From assembly GCA_009885945.1 (NCBI GenBank), contig VFJR01000013.1, forward strand, positions 1-64,000: DNA of 64,000 bases, given 5' to 3'. Positions 52,859 through 60,853 of this stretch are shown here, one piece after another (the first letter of the stretch is position 1; every line of letters begins with the position of its first letter). The DNA comes from Anaerolineaceae bacterium. Its GTDB lineage: Bacteria > Chloroflexota > Anaerolineae > Anaerolineales > Villigracilaceae. The notes under the pieces are model-generated. The model saw only the letters and a program-made list of their open reading frames with translations. It made no database searches and was not told where the DNA came from. The position numbers were made by a program, and so were the translations under genes.

Positions 52859-52952
52859 AAGGATTTTCATGCTCAATCTCAAAACCACCCCATTTCACGA
52901 AAGAACCTCCGCGTTGTGCCAGCCGCAGAATTGTAAGGCTATTACGCAGTGA
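52859..52952 (+). pseudogene. Relic of the 5' end of a gcvT-like gene
   Basis: AAGGATTTTC then ATG 52869 starts a short frame that encodes MLNLKTTPFHERTSALCQPQ before losing homology and hitting TGA at 52950. The intact gcvT-like gene 1 kb downstream begins MIELRTTPFHERTSALCQPQ, and the ribosome binding sites also correspond. Synonymous changes (TTT/TTC, CAC/CAT, GCG/GCA, TTG/TTA) show the two copies are diverged, not a fresh duplication. Homology stops at CCGCAGAATTG, where the promoter of the next genes begins. Confidence 0.85.
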
Positions 52953-52998
52953 TATAATGACGGAAATAAGCCGTCATGTGACGGTAAATTGCCGTCAC
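52931..52998 (+). promoter_or_regulatory. Promoter and tandem operators of the wHTH-nucleotidyltransferase pair
   Basis: TTGTAA (52931-52936), 16 nt, TATAAT (52953-52958). Overlapping and following the -10 are two adjacent 21-bp inverted repeats: ATGACGG-N7-CCGTCAT (52957-52977) and GTGACGG-N7-CCGTCAC (52978-52998). This is the expected layout for autoregulation by a dimeric winged-helix protein. The -35 lies within the gcvT relic. Confidence 0.78.
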
Positions 52999-53011
52999 AA
53001 GGAATTAACTT

Positions 53012-53341
53012 ATGCTTGAAACGCTTCTTGGTTCAAAAAATGCAGAACGAGTCTTGATTTATATCTTTGCCCGTGAAGAAGGCTATGCCCGCGAGGTCGC
53101 AAGTTACTATACAACGGATTTAAAATCCATTCAAAAGCAAATGGATAAGTTTGAAAAAAGCGGCGTATTGACAAGTCGTTCGGTGGGGCGTACGCGTCCG
53201 TATGTGTTCAATCCGCGTTACCCCTTTTTGGGCGAGTTGAAAGCCCTCCTTGAAAAGGCGTTGTCGTTTTATCCCGCGAAAGAAAAAGAAGAATTGACAA
53301 TGAACAGGCGCAGACCGAGAGCCAAAGGAAAAAGTTTGTGA
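53012..53341 (+). CDS. Winged-helix DNA-binding protein (probable antitoxin/autoregulator)
   Basis: The 109-residue protein has an N-terminal winged helix: 'LLGSKNAERVLIYIFAREEGYAREVA' (split), then recognition helix 'DLKSIQKQMDKFEKSGVL', wing 'SVGRTRPYVFNPRYPF'. The C-terminal tail is basic (RRRPRAKGK). It overlaps the nucleotidyltransferase-like gene by 4 nt (GTGA). The pairing and the inverted repeats upstream match toxin-antitoxin pairs in which a wHTH protein represses its own operon. AAGGA precedes the ATG. Confidence 0.82.
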   Translation: MLETLLGSKNAERVLIYIFAREEGYAREVASYYTTDLKSIQKQMDKFEKSGVLTSRSVGRTRPYVFNPRYPFLGELKALLEKALSFYPAKEKEELTMNRRRPRAKGKSL

Positions 53342-53868
53342 AGCATATCAAGAATATGAGTCAGGTTGAACTGGCAGCATATCTTCAAAATGCTTTAGAA
53401 AAAGAAAATATTCAGGTTGTGCTTTCAGGCGGAAGTGCGGTTTCGTTTTACAGCAGTGACAAGTATGTTTCAAAAGATTTAGACTTGATCAATACCCATT
53501 TCACCAAACGGAGCAAAATTAAGTCTGCAATGCATACGTTGGGTTTTCAGGAGCAGGGACGTTATTTTGTAAACGCTGAAACAAAATTCTTTGTGGAATT
53601 TCCCGATGGCCCGCTTTCGGTTGGGGAAGAACCAGTGAAAGAAGTAAGCCAGTTTAAATTGGCAACGGGAACTCTGCGGGTAATCTCACCAACGGACTGT
53701 GTAAAAGATAGGTTGTGTGCCTTTTATTTCTGGAATGACCAGCAAGGACTGACTCAAGCGGTCTTGGTAGCAAAAAATCAGAGTGTGGATTTGAAAGAAA
53801 TCAAACGTTGGTCAAAAACTGAAGGCAAGGAAAAAGAATATGAAATTTTCAAAAACAAACTTAATTAA
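53338..53868 (+). CDS. Nucleotidyltransferase-fold protein (AbiEii/MenT-like; probable toxin or partner)
   Basis: The 176-residue protein starts at GTG 53338. It has the nucleotidyltransferase motif G31-G32-S33 followed by D47-L-D49 in 'KYVSKDLDLI', and 'VISPTDCVKDRLCAFY' in the second half, typical of AbiEii/DUF6036-type proteins. Such enzymes transfer nucleotides to tRNA or protein, or are inactive relatives. The third acidic residue is plausibly in 'TKFFVEFPDG'. Together with the wHTH gene it forms a two-gene module; toxicity is inferred from family and arrangement, not shown. Confidence 0.8.
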   Translation: MKHIKNMSQVELAAYLQNALEKENIQVVLSGGSAVSFYSSDKYVSKDLDLINTHFTKRSKIKSAMHTLGFQEQGRYFVNAETKFFVEFPDGPLSVGEEPVKEVSQFKLATGTLRVISPTDCVKDRLCAFYFWNDQQGLTQAVLVAKNQSVDLKEIKRWSKTEGKEKEYEIFKNKLN

Positions 53869-53877
53869 GGAATCTTT

Positions 53878-55074
53878 ATGATCGAATTACGAACCACCCC
53901 ATTCCATGAAAGAACCTCCGCATTATGCCAGCCGCAGAATTGGCGCAAGTGGGCGGGATATTTCGCCGCAGGCTCATACGAGCACACACTTGACCGCGAG
54001 TATTGGGCAATTCGCAACTCGGCGGCGTTGATCGATGTCTCGCCGTTGATCAAGTATGTCATCAAAGGCAAAGATGCGGCGGCGTTATTGCATCGCGTTA
54101 CTACACGTGACATCTACAAGATGAAGGTCGGGCAGGTTGCATACACTGGTTGGTGTGACGAAGAAGGCAAGATGATTGATGATGGAACCGTTTCACGATT
54201 AGATGAAACCACATTCCGTTTAACTGCCGCAGAACCAAATTTACGCTGGCTATCTATGAATGCCGTCGGCATGGAAGTTGAAATCACCGAAGTCACTGAC
54301 GATATCGCGGCATTAAGTTTTCAAGGTCCAAACACGCGCAAAGTTTTAAATAAAATTACCAAGAAGTCCGTTGACGAGTTGAAATATTTCCGTTTAATGA
54401 AAAACAAAATCAACGAGATGGAAATCACCGTTTCACGCACAGGGTACACGGGCGATCTTGGTTATGAAATTTGGATGGATGCGAAAGACGCGCTGAACAT
54501 TTGGGATGCGTTAATGAATGCGGGCGCGGATTATGGCATCACGCCCGTTGGAATTCTGGCGTTGGATATGACGCGCGTTGAAGCGGGTTTGTTTATGCTG
54601 GATGTAGATTACACCTCCGCAAGTCATGCGTGGATCGAATCGCAAAAATCATCACCCTTTGAGTTGGGATTGGATTGGACGGTGAATTTAGACAAGCAAG
54701 GTTATTTCGTTGGCAGGCGTGCATTAGAAAAAGAAAAACGCGAAGGCTCGGTGTGGAAGATGGTTGGCTTGGAAGTGGATTGGGTTGGCATGGAAAAAAT
54801 ATTTAAACAAGTTGGCTTGCCGCCCCAAATCCCTGGCATGGCAGTTCGTGGAAGTCTGCCAATTTTTGTAGGAAATGTTCAAGTTGGATATGCTTCTACG
54901 TCAACATGGTCACCTGTGTTAAAAAAATATATCGCGCTCGCCCATTTGCAGAAACCTTATTTTGAAGTCGGCACGGATGTAAGAATGGAAATTACAGTCG
55001 AGCATCACCGTCAGCACGCGCCTGCTAAAGTGGTCAAACTTCCGTTTTATGAACCTGAATGGAAAAAACGTTAG
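53878..55074 (+). CDS. Glycine-cleavage T-protein (aminomethyltransferase) family, folate-binding
   Basis: The 398-residue protein has GcvT domain features: 'AALIDVSPLIKYVIKGKDA', 'GKMIDDGTVSRLDETTFRLT', 'SRTGYTGDLGYEIW' and 'ALDMTRVEAGL', followed by the C-terminal barrel with 'GYASTSTWSPVLKKYIALA'. It uses tetrahydrofolate to accept a one-carbon unit from an aminomethyl or N-methyl donor. The absence of gcvH/gcvP nearby and the adjacent flavoproteins suggest a demethylase rather than the glycine cleavage system. AAGGA precedes the ATG. A diverged relic of its 5' end lies upstream at 52859. Confidence 0.88.
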   Translation: MIELRTTPFHERTSALCQPQNWRKWAGYFAAGSYEHTLDREYWAIRNSAALIDVSPLIKYVIKGKDAAALLHRVTTRDIYKMKVGQVAYTGWCDEEGKMIDDGTVSRLDETTFRLTAAEPNLRWLSMNAVGMEVEITEVTDDIAALSFQGPNTRKVLNKITKKSVDELKYFRLMKNKINEMEITVSRTGYTGDLGYEIWMDAKDALNIWDALMNAGADYGITPVGILALDMTRVEAGLFMLDVDYTSASHAWIESQKSSPFELGLDWTVNLDKQGYFVGRRALEKEKREGSVWKMVGLEVDWVGMEKIFKQVGLPPQIPGMAVRGSLPIFVGNVQVGYASTSTWSPVLKKYIALAHLQKPYFEVGTDVRMEITVEHHRQHAPAKVVKLPFYEPEWKKR

Positions 55075-55126
55075 CCGTTAAAACGTTGGAATGTTCAAAC
55101 CTAAAACGTGTAAACGGAGAATCTTT

Positions 55127-56455
55127 ATGACAACAAACGAATACAACTCTATGCTTACTGAAGCGTTGGTCGCCGCTTTGAAACGGACATTTCAGCAGTT
55201 GCAGTATTTATTGCTGGCTGGCGGACTGATTTTTGTTTTGACAGGCTGTGCTTCTGAAATCCCAGTTGTTGCGACAGATCAACCCGCTGTCACACAGACC
55301 TCCGCGCCGACTGCGACAGTAACTCCCATTGTCGTGATGAACGGGACAGCCATCAATCACGATGCGTTAATGGCGTTTGCCCAGGTAGAGGGAATTCTTT
55401 TCACCGCAAATAATCAACCTTATGATAGTGAGGGTGTGGTGGTGGCGGATGATGGATCCATGTGGATGTATAACACTGATTTGGGCAAGATGGTGAATAT
55501 GAACATCCCCACTGAGTGGATACTCGTCTCGCTGTCTCCTAATGATAAAGGGGCGCTTCAGGCAGAATTGAGCGATGGCAATACACATTTGTTTGATGTA
55601 GAAAAAGGTAAGTGGGTGGAGGTGGAGAAGATCTCAAGAGTTGAAAATTTTGGTATGCATATTGATGAAAAGACGCAGCAATTTGTGAGTGAAGCTGGTT
55701 ACTCTAGCTGGAATGAATTGATGGATGTGTTGGTATTGAACAACCCAAATATGCCATTTCGAGGAAGAGATTTGAATAAGCCGATGATCCCAAAGATGTA
55801 TGGTGATAAAAAGGATTTATTAATACCATATACTTATGGCGTCAACCAAGGATATGTTTTGGAGAGTGAGTGGATTGATGTGTCTAATGCTTCCTTCTGG
55901 CAAGATAAGGCAGACCGAGTACTTTTTCTGTATGTAGCATTTCCACACAGCAAAGAAGTAGCGATGGTTCCGATGAAGTCTCAAGTTGCGGGTGAATCTA
56001 GTTTGGATGTAGTGCCATATATTTATGATAATAATGGCGGTAAAAGTAGGATTGATGAAGGTGCAAATGACTTAGTTGGAAGACTTTTGGTGTTTCGGCT
56101 GGCTATGACTTTGGGTATGGGACCTAATGCTTCACAGGGCTATATGGATAGATTGACTACCTACAAAAATGATCCTCGTTGGGATTATTTTTATGAAACA
56201 CAAATAAAAAATAGAACACCTAAAGAAAGAGAGTTGTTTGAATATTTAATAACAAATGAGGATGGACCACTGTTTCAATTAACCATGTGGTACATAAATC
56301 ATGCTGTCCCAACAGAGGAAACCAAAGCGGGGAAATCAGGATCTTTTTTGGTTTACACCTATGATTCTGCAAGTTTTGAAAGTCCGTTTGTTTTGGCAGA
56401 TTTAATTCTTACTGAGAATGGTCAATTACCTTTATGGAATGATCCAGCCCAATAG
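55127..56455 (+). CDS. Exported lipoprotein of unknown function
   Basis: The product is 442 residues from ATG 55127 (CGGAG site). About 25 polar residues precede a hydrophobic segment ending in lipobox LTGC (Cys near 40), so the signal is unusually long. A Thr/Ala/Pro linker and a large extracytoplasmic region follow ('WILVSLSPNDKGALQAELSDGN', split; 'DKKDLLIPYTYGVNQGY'). I recognise no family. The second half is more AT-rich than the flanking genes. It lies between the GcvT-like and flavoprotein genes and its leader shares a repeat with the latter, suggesting it was inserted into that operon. Confidence 0.75.
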   Translation: MTTNEYNSMLTEALVAALKRTFQQLQYLLLAGGLIFVLTGCASEIPVVATDQPAVTQTSAPTATVTPIVVMNGTAINHDALMAFAQVEGILFTANNQPYDSEGVVVADDGSMWMYNTDLGKMVNMNIPTEWILVSLSPNDKGALQAELSDGNTHLFDVEKGKWVEVEKISRVENFGMHIDEKTQQFVSEAGYSSWNELMDVLVLNNPNMPFRGRDLNKPMIPKMYGDKKDLLIPYTYGVNQGYVLESEWIDVSNASFWQDKADRVLFLYVAFPHSKEVAMVPMKSQVAGESSLDVVPYIYDNNGGKSRIDEGANDLVGRLLVFRLAMTLGMGPNASQGYMDRLTTYKNDPRWDYFYETQIKNRTPKERELFEYLITNEDGPLFQLTMWYINHAVPTEETKAGKSGSFLVYTYDSASFESPFVLADLILTENGQLPLWNDPAQ

Positions 56456-56744
56456 TGGTTTTAATTTGTAATTCTCATCATATTTTCTAGTTGAGAGTGT
56501 CTATTTTTTGCTAAGCTGTTACCGTGAGATGTAATAATTTATACTTTTTTTATTTTACTTTTTTGGTGTTATTTTCTTATGTGTTTGGGTATTGGTAAGT
56601 GATGGTGAGGCAACTTCGGATGAAGGGCAAGATGCCATTTTATCTGCTGTCGCAAAAACGATCCGCGTTTGAAGGTTAGAACATTCAAACGTTTTAACTT
56701 GACAACGTTCCAACTTGAAAACGTGTAAACGGAGAAAAGAATAT
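56456..56744 (+). other. AT-rich intergenic region with shared leader repeat
   Basis: The first 150 bp are T-rich with nothing recognisable. From about 56664 a chain of AACGTT/AAACGTT words (e.g. ACATTCAAACGTTTTAAC) runs up to the flavoprotein gene and ends in AAACGTGTAAACGGAGAA. The same 18-nt end lies before ATG 55127. A short frame ending at the TGA near 56667 has no support as a gene. Confidence 0.55.
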
Positions 56745-58343
56745 ATGACATCATCTAATCAATACGACGCAATTATCATCGGCGGTGGGCACAATGGACT
56801 GGTCGCTGCGGCATATTTAGCAAGAGCGGGCAAGAAAGTTGTTGTGCTCGAGCGCAGACATATCGTCGGCGGGGCGGCGGTGACGGAGGAGATTTTTCCT
56901 GGGTACAAGTTCACTGAATTTTCGTATGTGGTGAGTTTGTTACGCCCAGAAATTATCCGAGATTTGGAATTGCCCAAGCACGGACTCAAGATTCTGCCAT
57001 TGCCTTCTACATTTACGCCCACAGAAAACGGAGATTATCTCGCCGCGTGGGATGACCATGATTTAACTCGTCGTGAAATTTATCGGCATTCGCCGAAAGA
57101 TGCAGAAGCGTATGATGAATATGCGCGCGTCATGGCTCGTGCCGCAAAAGCGATTAAACCGATTATCAATTTAATTCCGCCTGACCCAACTTCATTAAGT
57201 ATGCGCGATATGCTCGGCTTGCTGAAGGTCGGTCAATTTGCGGCGAGTCTTTCTGAAAAAGAATTGTATGCGATTGCAAAACTCGCCACACAATCGTCTG
57301 CGGATTTGTTAGAAGAATGGTTTGAGACCGATGCATTAAAAGGCACAAAAGCCGCCAGTGGAATCATCGGCACGTTTTTGGGTCCGCGTTCACCAGGCAC
57401 GGCGTATGTTTTGCTTCATCATTACATGGGCGAAATTGACGGCGCATTTCGTGCCTGGGGATTTGCTAAAAATGGTTCTGGCGGAGTCAGCGGCTCCATT
57501 CTTAATGCGGCGCAAGCGCTTGGGGTGGAGATCAGAGTCAACGCAAGCGTGAAGCAGGTTATCGTTAAGAATGGACACGCTGTTGGAGTCGCTCTCGAAA
57601 ATGGCGATGAACTTCAATCCAAAGTTGTTATGTCAGCGGCTGATCCAAAACGTACATTTTTACAATTTGTTGAAGGCAAACATTTTCCCGATGAATTTGT
57701 TACATCCATTCAAAACTTTCGCACACGCGGCTCGTCGGGCAAAGTTAATATCGCATTGAGTGAATTGCCAAACTTTACAGCATTGCCTTTTGAAAAAGGT
57801 CACGAATCCGTTTTGCATCGCGGCGCGGTTTCGATCAGCCCGAGCATTGATTATATTGAACGCGCGTATGATGATGCGAAGTATGGGCAAATTTCAAAAC
57901 GTCCGTATCTCGATATGATTTTTCCTTCGATGATTGACCCCGATATGGCGCCGCCTGGTCAGCATGTGATGTCTTGCTTCGTGCAATACGCGCCGTATGA
58001 TTTGGAAGGCGGCTGGAATGATGAAAAGCGTAACGAACTTGGTGAAGCCGTGATTTCGACGATTGAACAATACGCGCCGAACATTCGCAAATGTATTGTG
58101 GGCATGCAAGTGATTTCGCCAAAAGATATCGAAGCCATCGCAGGCATCACAGGCGGCAATATTTTTCACGGCGAACTTTTATTGCATCAAATATTTTTCC
58201 TGCGCCCCACCCCGCAATGGGCAGATTTCCGCACGCCACTCAAAGGATATTATTTCGGCGCAGCAGGCGCACACCCAGGCGGCGGCGTGATGGGCGCGGC
58301 GGGTATGTTGGCGGCGAAAGAGATTCTTAAAGATGGGATGTAG
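56745..58343 (+). CDS. PYROXD2/phytoene-desaturase-like FAD oxidoreductase (copy A)
   Basis: The product is 532 residues from ATG 56745 (CGGAG site). Rossmann motif 'IIIGGGHNGLVAAAYLARAG' is followed by 'VVVLERRHIVGGAAVTEE', mid-protein 'FRAWGFAKNGSGGVSGSIL', and the C-terminal FAD contact 'GYYFGAAGAHPGGGVMGAAG'. This matches the NAD(P)/FAD-dependent family near PYROXD2 and CrtI-like desaturases. The substrate is unknown. A paralogue is at 60854; a relic of a third copy is at 59861. The GcvT-like neighbour hints at oxidation of an N-methyl or amine compound (inference). Confidence 0.9.
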   Translation: MTSSNQYDAIIIGGGHNGLVAAAYLARAGKKVVVLERRHIVGGAAVTEEIFPGYKFTEFSYVVSLLRPEIIRDLELPKHGLKILPLPSTFTPTENGDYLAAWDDHDLTRREIYRHSPKDAEAYDEYARVMARAAKAIKPIINLIPPDPTSLSMRDMLGLLKVGQFAASLSEKELYAIAKLATQSSADLLEEWFETDALKGTKAASGIIGTFLGPRSPGTAYVLLHHYMGEIDGAFRAWGFAKNGSGGVSGSILNAAQALGVEIRVNASVKQVIVKNGHAVGVALENGDELQSKVVMSAADPKRTFLQFVEGKHFPDEFVTSIQNFRTRGSSGKVNIALSELPNFTALPFEKGHESVLHRGAVSISPSIDYIERAYDDAKYGQISKRPYLDMIFPSMIDPDMAPPGQHVMSCFVQYAPYDLEGGWNDEKRNELGEAVISTIEQYAPNIRKCIVGMQVISPKDIEAIAGITGGNIFHGELLLHQIFFLRPTPQWADFRTPLKGYYFGAAGAHPGGGVMGAAGMLAAKEILKDGM

Positions 58344-58601
58344 AGAGCAGAGAATAGTTATTAGATGAAAACCCGCTTCTTTCTTAACTGGAAGTTGATT
58401 CTGCGAAATGGAGTTTTACCCTGTCTTGAAAAAGGTAATGGCTAATGAAAGTATAGTTCTATTAAACCAATATTATTGGCGGTTGCAATCGGACACGCCA
58501 TAATTAGTTACGCAGAATAATATAAAGATCAAATTTGCAAATATCAGGAAGTCCGAGGAAAAATAATGTGGTATCGGATGGATAGATAGTATTGGAGCAA
58601 A

Positions 58602-59852
58602 ATGAAAATAATTAGGATATTAATCTTGTCAGTCACTTTACTTTTGTCAAGTTGCCAGTGGATAAAAGGAGTGGGAGGATACACTCCTCCAGGATTACCA
58701 CTAAAGGTAACTATCGATACAAATGGTGAAATAAACTTTGAACTAGAGACTGAAGTTGCATATCCGACCCCGCTAGGAACTTTTTCAGTTGGCATAGTTG
58801 TTGACCCTGTTGAATATTTTAACAAAAATAGTACATTAACCATTAGGTTAGATTGTGAAGATAATTTTTACGATTTGCATGGACAAGATTTCAACATAGA
58901 GTTCGAGTCAGGATATTATGAAAAAATAAATTTAAACAAACGCGGTAATGATATTCTATTAGATATACGTCATATTGATTCTAGTCCAGAAAATTGCCCT
59001 CTATCATCTGTTCCTGAAAATTCAACAGAGATAAACGGATTGTTGTCGGCAATTAAACAGCGAGGTTACATTCTTGTGGCGACTGATCCAAACTATCAAC
59101 CATATTCGTTCTTAAATACCAATGGTAAGCGCTTGTCAAAAACAAATTGTCCCAGTGACACGCTTACAACCCCAGAAATGTTAGGTTTTGACGTGGATGT
59201 GGCTCACAAGCTTGGAGATGCTCTTGGTGTTGAAACTTGTTTCGCTACGCCATCTTGGGATACCATCACGGTAGGGAATTGGGGTGACAAATGGGATATT
59301 AGTGTTGGATCAATGACTATTCTAATTACTCGACAGAAAGTCCTGTACTTTAGTACTCCATATTACTATATTCCAGCTGTAATAGCTGTTAGATTTGATT
59401 CTAACATTACTTCTATACAAGATTTAACGGGGAAAGGATTATGTGTAGCAAGTGCAACAGTTTACGAATCTTGGCTAAACGACTGGGGTCTCGAATTGCC
59501 TATTTCTTCAATCTACTCTCAACCACCATCTAATATACAAGTGGTTTCTCTTGTAACAGATCAGGAATGTGCATATGCTCTTGCAATAGACAACAACGAT
59601 TTCGTTGGATATATAACATCTGAGTCTGTTGTAGATGCAAATATTTCTGCGGGTTTACCTGTAAGAAAATTAGGAACGCCAATATTTTCAGAGGACTTAG
59701 CAGTTGCGATTGATAAATTTGGTTCATTAGATTCTGTGTCATTGCTAAATGAACTGAACAAAATTATTGAGGCGATGCATAGGGATGGCACTCTATCATC
59801 TCTTTCTGTTCAATGGTTTGATATTGACTTATCACAAGATCCAAATAAATAA
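58602..59852 (+). CDS. Solute-binding lipoprotein (SBP family 3, amino-acid-type) with extra N-terminal domain
   Basis: The 416-residue protein has a signal with lipobox LSSC (Cys18), an unassigned ~125-residue N-terminal domain, and a family-3 solute-binding domain (about 148-410). The latter contains 'GYILVATDPNYQPYSFLN', 'GFDVDVAHKLGDALG', 'WDISVGSMTILITRQKVLYF' and 'IQDLTGKGLCVASATVYE'. It should bind an amino acid or similar small molecule outside the cell. No permease or ATPase genes accompany it. AT-rich compared with the flanking flavoprotein genes; GGAG precedes the ATG. The 258 bp upstream contain nothing recognisable. Confidence 0.87.
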   Translation: MKIIRILILSVTLLLSSCQWIKGVGGYTPPGLPLKVTIDTNGEINFELETEVAYPTPLGTFSVGIVVDPVEYFNKNSTLTIRLDCEDNFYDLHGQDFNIEFESGYYEKINLNKRGNDILLDIRHIDSSPENCPLSSVPENSTEINGLLSAIKQRGYILVATDPNYQPYSFLNTNGKRLSKTNCPSDTLTTPEMLGFDVDVAHKLGDALGVETCFATPSWDTITVGNWGDKWDISVGSMTILITRQKVLYFSTPYYYIPAVIAVRFDSNITSIQDLTGKGLCVASATVYESWLNDWGLELPISSIYSQPPSNIQVVSLVTDQECAYALAIDNNDFVGYITSESVVDANISAGLPVRKLGTPIFSEDLAVAIDKFGSLDSVSLLNELNKIIEAMHRDGTLSSLSVQWFDIDLSQDPNK

Positions 59853-59860
59853 GGCGATCA

Positions 59861-59923
59861 ATGGTAATTTTGACATCTAATGACTACGACACCATCATCA
59901 TCGGCGCGGGGCACAATGTATAA
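59861..59923 (+). pseudogene. Relic of the 5' end of a PYROXD2-like gene
   Basis: GGTAATTTT then a short frame encodes TSNDYDTIIIGAGHN before a stop at 59921. The intact gene at 60854 begins MTNTYDTIIIGAGHNG, and the GTAATTTT before its ATG is also shared; 20 bases (TACGACACC... to ATCGG) are identical. The relic has lost the ATG and ends where the terminator of the following minus-strand toxin-antitoxin module begins. Confidence 0.85.
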
Positions 59924-59949
59924 AAAAGCCCCCGTTTTTCACAGGAGCT
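59922..59949 (-). terminator. Terminator of the BrnTA/HicB-like module
   Basis: On the minus strand AGCTCC, a 10-nt loop with one extra G, GGGGCT and a run of six T. It directly follows the HicB-like gene. Confidence 0.65.
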
Positions 59950-59961
59950 TGTCATAATTGA

Positions 59962-60177
59962 TTATGCAGGAACTGCGATATATTCCGCAGAGGAGTTTGC
60001 CTCAGGGATTGGCAATTTATCTTCAATCATTCCCTGAATATTCATTTCAACAGCTTCGTGCATATTCCGCTCGGTTTCTTCACGGGTTTTGCCCGTCGCC
60101 ACACAACCTGTCAAATCAGGTGAGTAGGCTGAATAATTATTTTTAGTTTTTTCGATTACGATAAGAAAGCGATACAT
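59962..60177 (-). CDS. HicB-like antitoxin-family protein without HicA
   Basis: The 71-residue protein is a single HicB-type (UPF0150) domain: 'FLIVIEKTKNNYSAYSPDLTG', 'GKTREETERNMHEAVEMNI'. The C-terminal DNA-binding part found in many HicB proteins is missing. No HicA gene is next to it; it is instead the third gene of a BrnT-BrnA module (7 nt after brnA-like). It might be an added antitoxin or an orphan. Confidence 0.85.
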   Translation of the reverse strand: MYRFLIVIEKTKNNYSAYSPDLTGCVATGKTREETERNMHEAVEMNIQGMIEDKLPIPEANSSAEYIAVPA

Positions 60178-60184
60178 GTCTATT

Positions 60185-60502
60185 TTATGAAACTGTCTCG
60201 ACTCGAATTTCTTTCAGAATCGCCGAAACCTCTTCTTCTGATTGAATATGTTGTTTGAGAACTTGGGCAGTCTTCTCCAACACGCGGTCAGTGGATAGTT
60301 TCGCCAACTCCTGCCGCATGGATTGTCCGATATATAATTTGAGCAAGGCTTCAACCGACATATCTTTCGTCGCAGAAATTTTTTCCAGTGAGGATAAAGT
60401 ATCCGCGGGAATGTGAATTGTGACGGGTTTGCTGTTCCGCGAACGGAGCTTTAAGTCAAAGCCTTCTTCAGTCTTTATAGTTTGGTCAGTTTGTTTCTTC
60501 AT
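60185..60502 (-). CDS. BrnA-like ribbon-helix-helix antitoxin
   Basis: The 105-residue protein has an RHH-like part 'KPVTIHIPADTLSSLEKISA' followed by helix 'DMSVEALLKLYIGQSM'. It overlaps the BrnT-like gene by 17 nt and follows it, the usual toxin-first order of brnTA. It should neutralise BrnT and repress the operon. The C-terminal 35 residues form a charged helix. Assignment rests on fold pattern and partner gene. Confidence 0.78.
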   Translation of the reverse strand: MKKQTDQTIKTEEGFDLKLRSRNSKPVTIHIPADTLSSLEKISATKDMSVEALLKLYIGQSMRQELAKLSTDRVLEKTAQVLKQHIQSEEEVSAILKEIRVETVS

Positions 60503-60785
60503 AAACTATCCTTTCGGCTCGGGTGGCAGAGCGAGCAGATATAATTCTGGTTCGGTCATCTCGCTCTGTATGTACAGCCAATAAAAGACGCTGTGAGAAA
60601 GTATACCCGATAATAAAATCGCGCTCTTCATTGGCATCTGCTGAAGCATCGCCCGTCTGATAAAACGGGTCAAAGAAAACTTCGCTAGCTTCTTCAAAAG
60701 TTACACCATGTTTTTCAATGTTGCTTTGCGCTTTGGTTTCGTCCCATTCAAAAAGAACGCCTTGCAATTGATAAGTGACATCCAT
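60486..60785 (-). CDS. brnT: BrnT-family toxin (RelE-fold ribonuclease)
   Basis: The product is 99 residues from ATG 60785 (a TTG 18 nt upstream is rejected). The BrnT pattern is clear: 'FEWDETKAQSNIEKHGVTFEEA', split over strand and helix, 'FFDPFYQTGD', 'RDFIIGYTFSQRLLLAVHTE' and 'RTRIISARSATRAERIVYEE'. BrnT toxins are small ribonucleases that inhibit translation under stress. The first gene of the minus-strand module; its promoter probably lies in the 70-bp gap before the plus-strand flavoprotein gene. Confidence 0.88.
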   Translation of the reverse strand: MDVTYQLQGVLFEWDETKAQSNIEKHGVTFEEASEVFFDPFYQTGDASADANEERDFIIGYTFSQRLLLAVHTERDDRTRIISARSATRAERIVYEETN

Positions 60786-60820
60786 AATCTTGTCTCGTCT
60801 CAAAGAGTGAATTTCTAAAA

Positions 60821-60830
60821 AGATTATAAT
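60821..60830. promoter_or_regulatory. Symmetric -10 box GATTATAATC between divergent genes
   Basis: GATTATAATC is its own reverse complement, so it offers a TATAAT to both strands, midway between the BrnT-like gene (-) and the flavoprotein gene (+). A -35 match is not clear on either side. Confidence 0.5.
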
Positions 60831-60853
60831 CCTAAAATTACGGAGTAATTTTT

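Noticed and set aside
56580-56670. Possible C-terminal remnant of a protein ending near 56667
   Set aside because: Only about 25 plausible residues preceded by a T-rich run; no homologous gene is in the window to support it.
58344-58601. Possible small gene at 58364 in the gap after the flavoprotein gene
   Set aside because: A 26-codon frame with no ribosome binding site or recognisable sequence.
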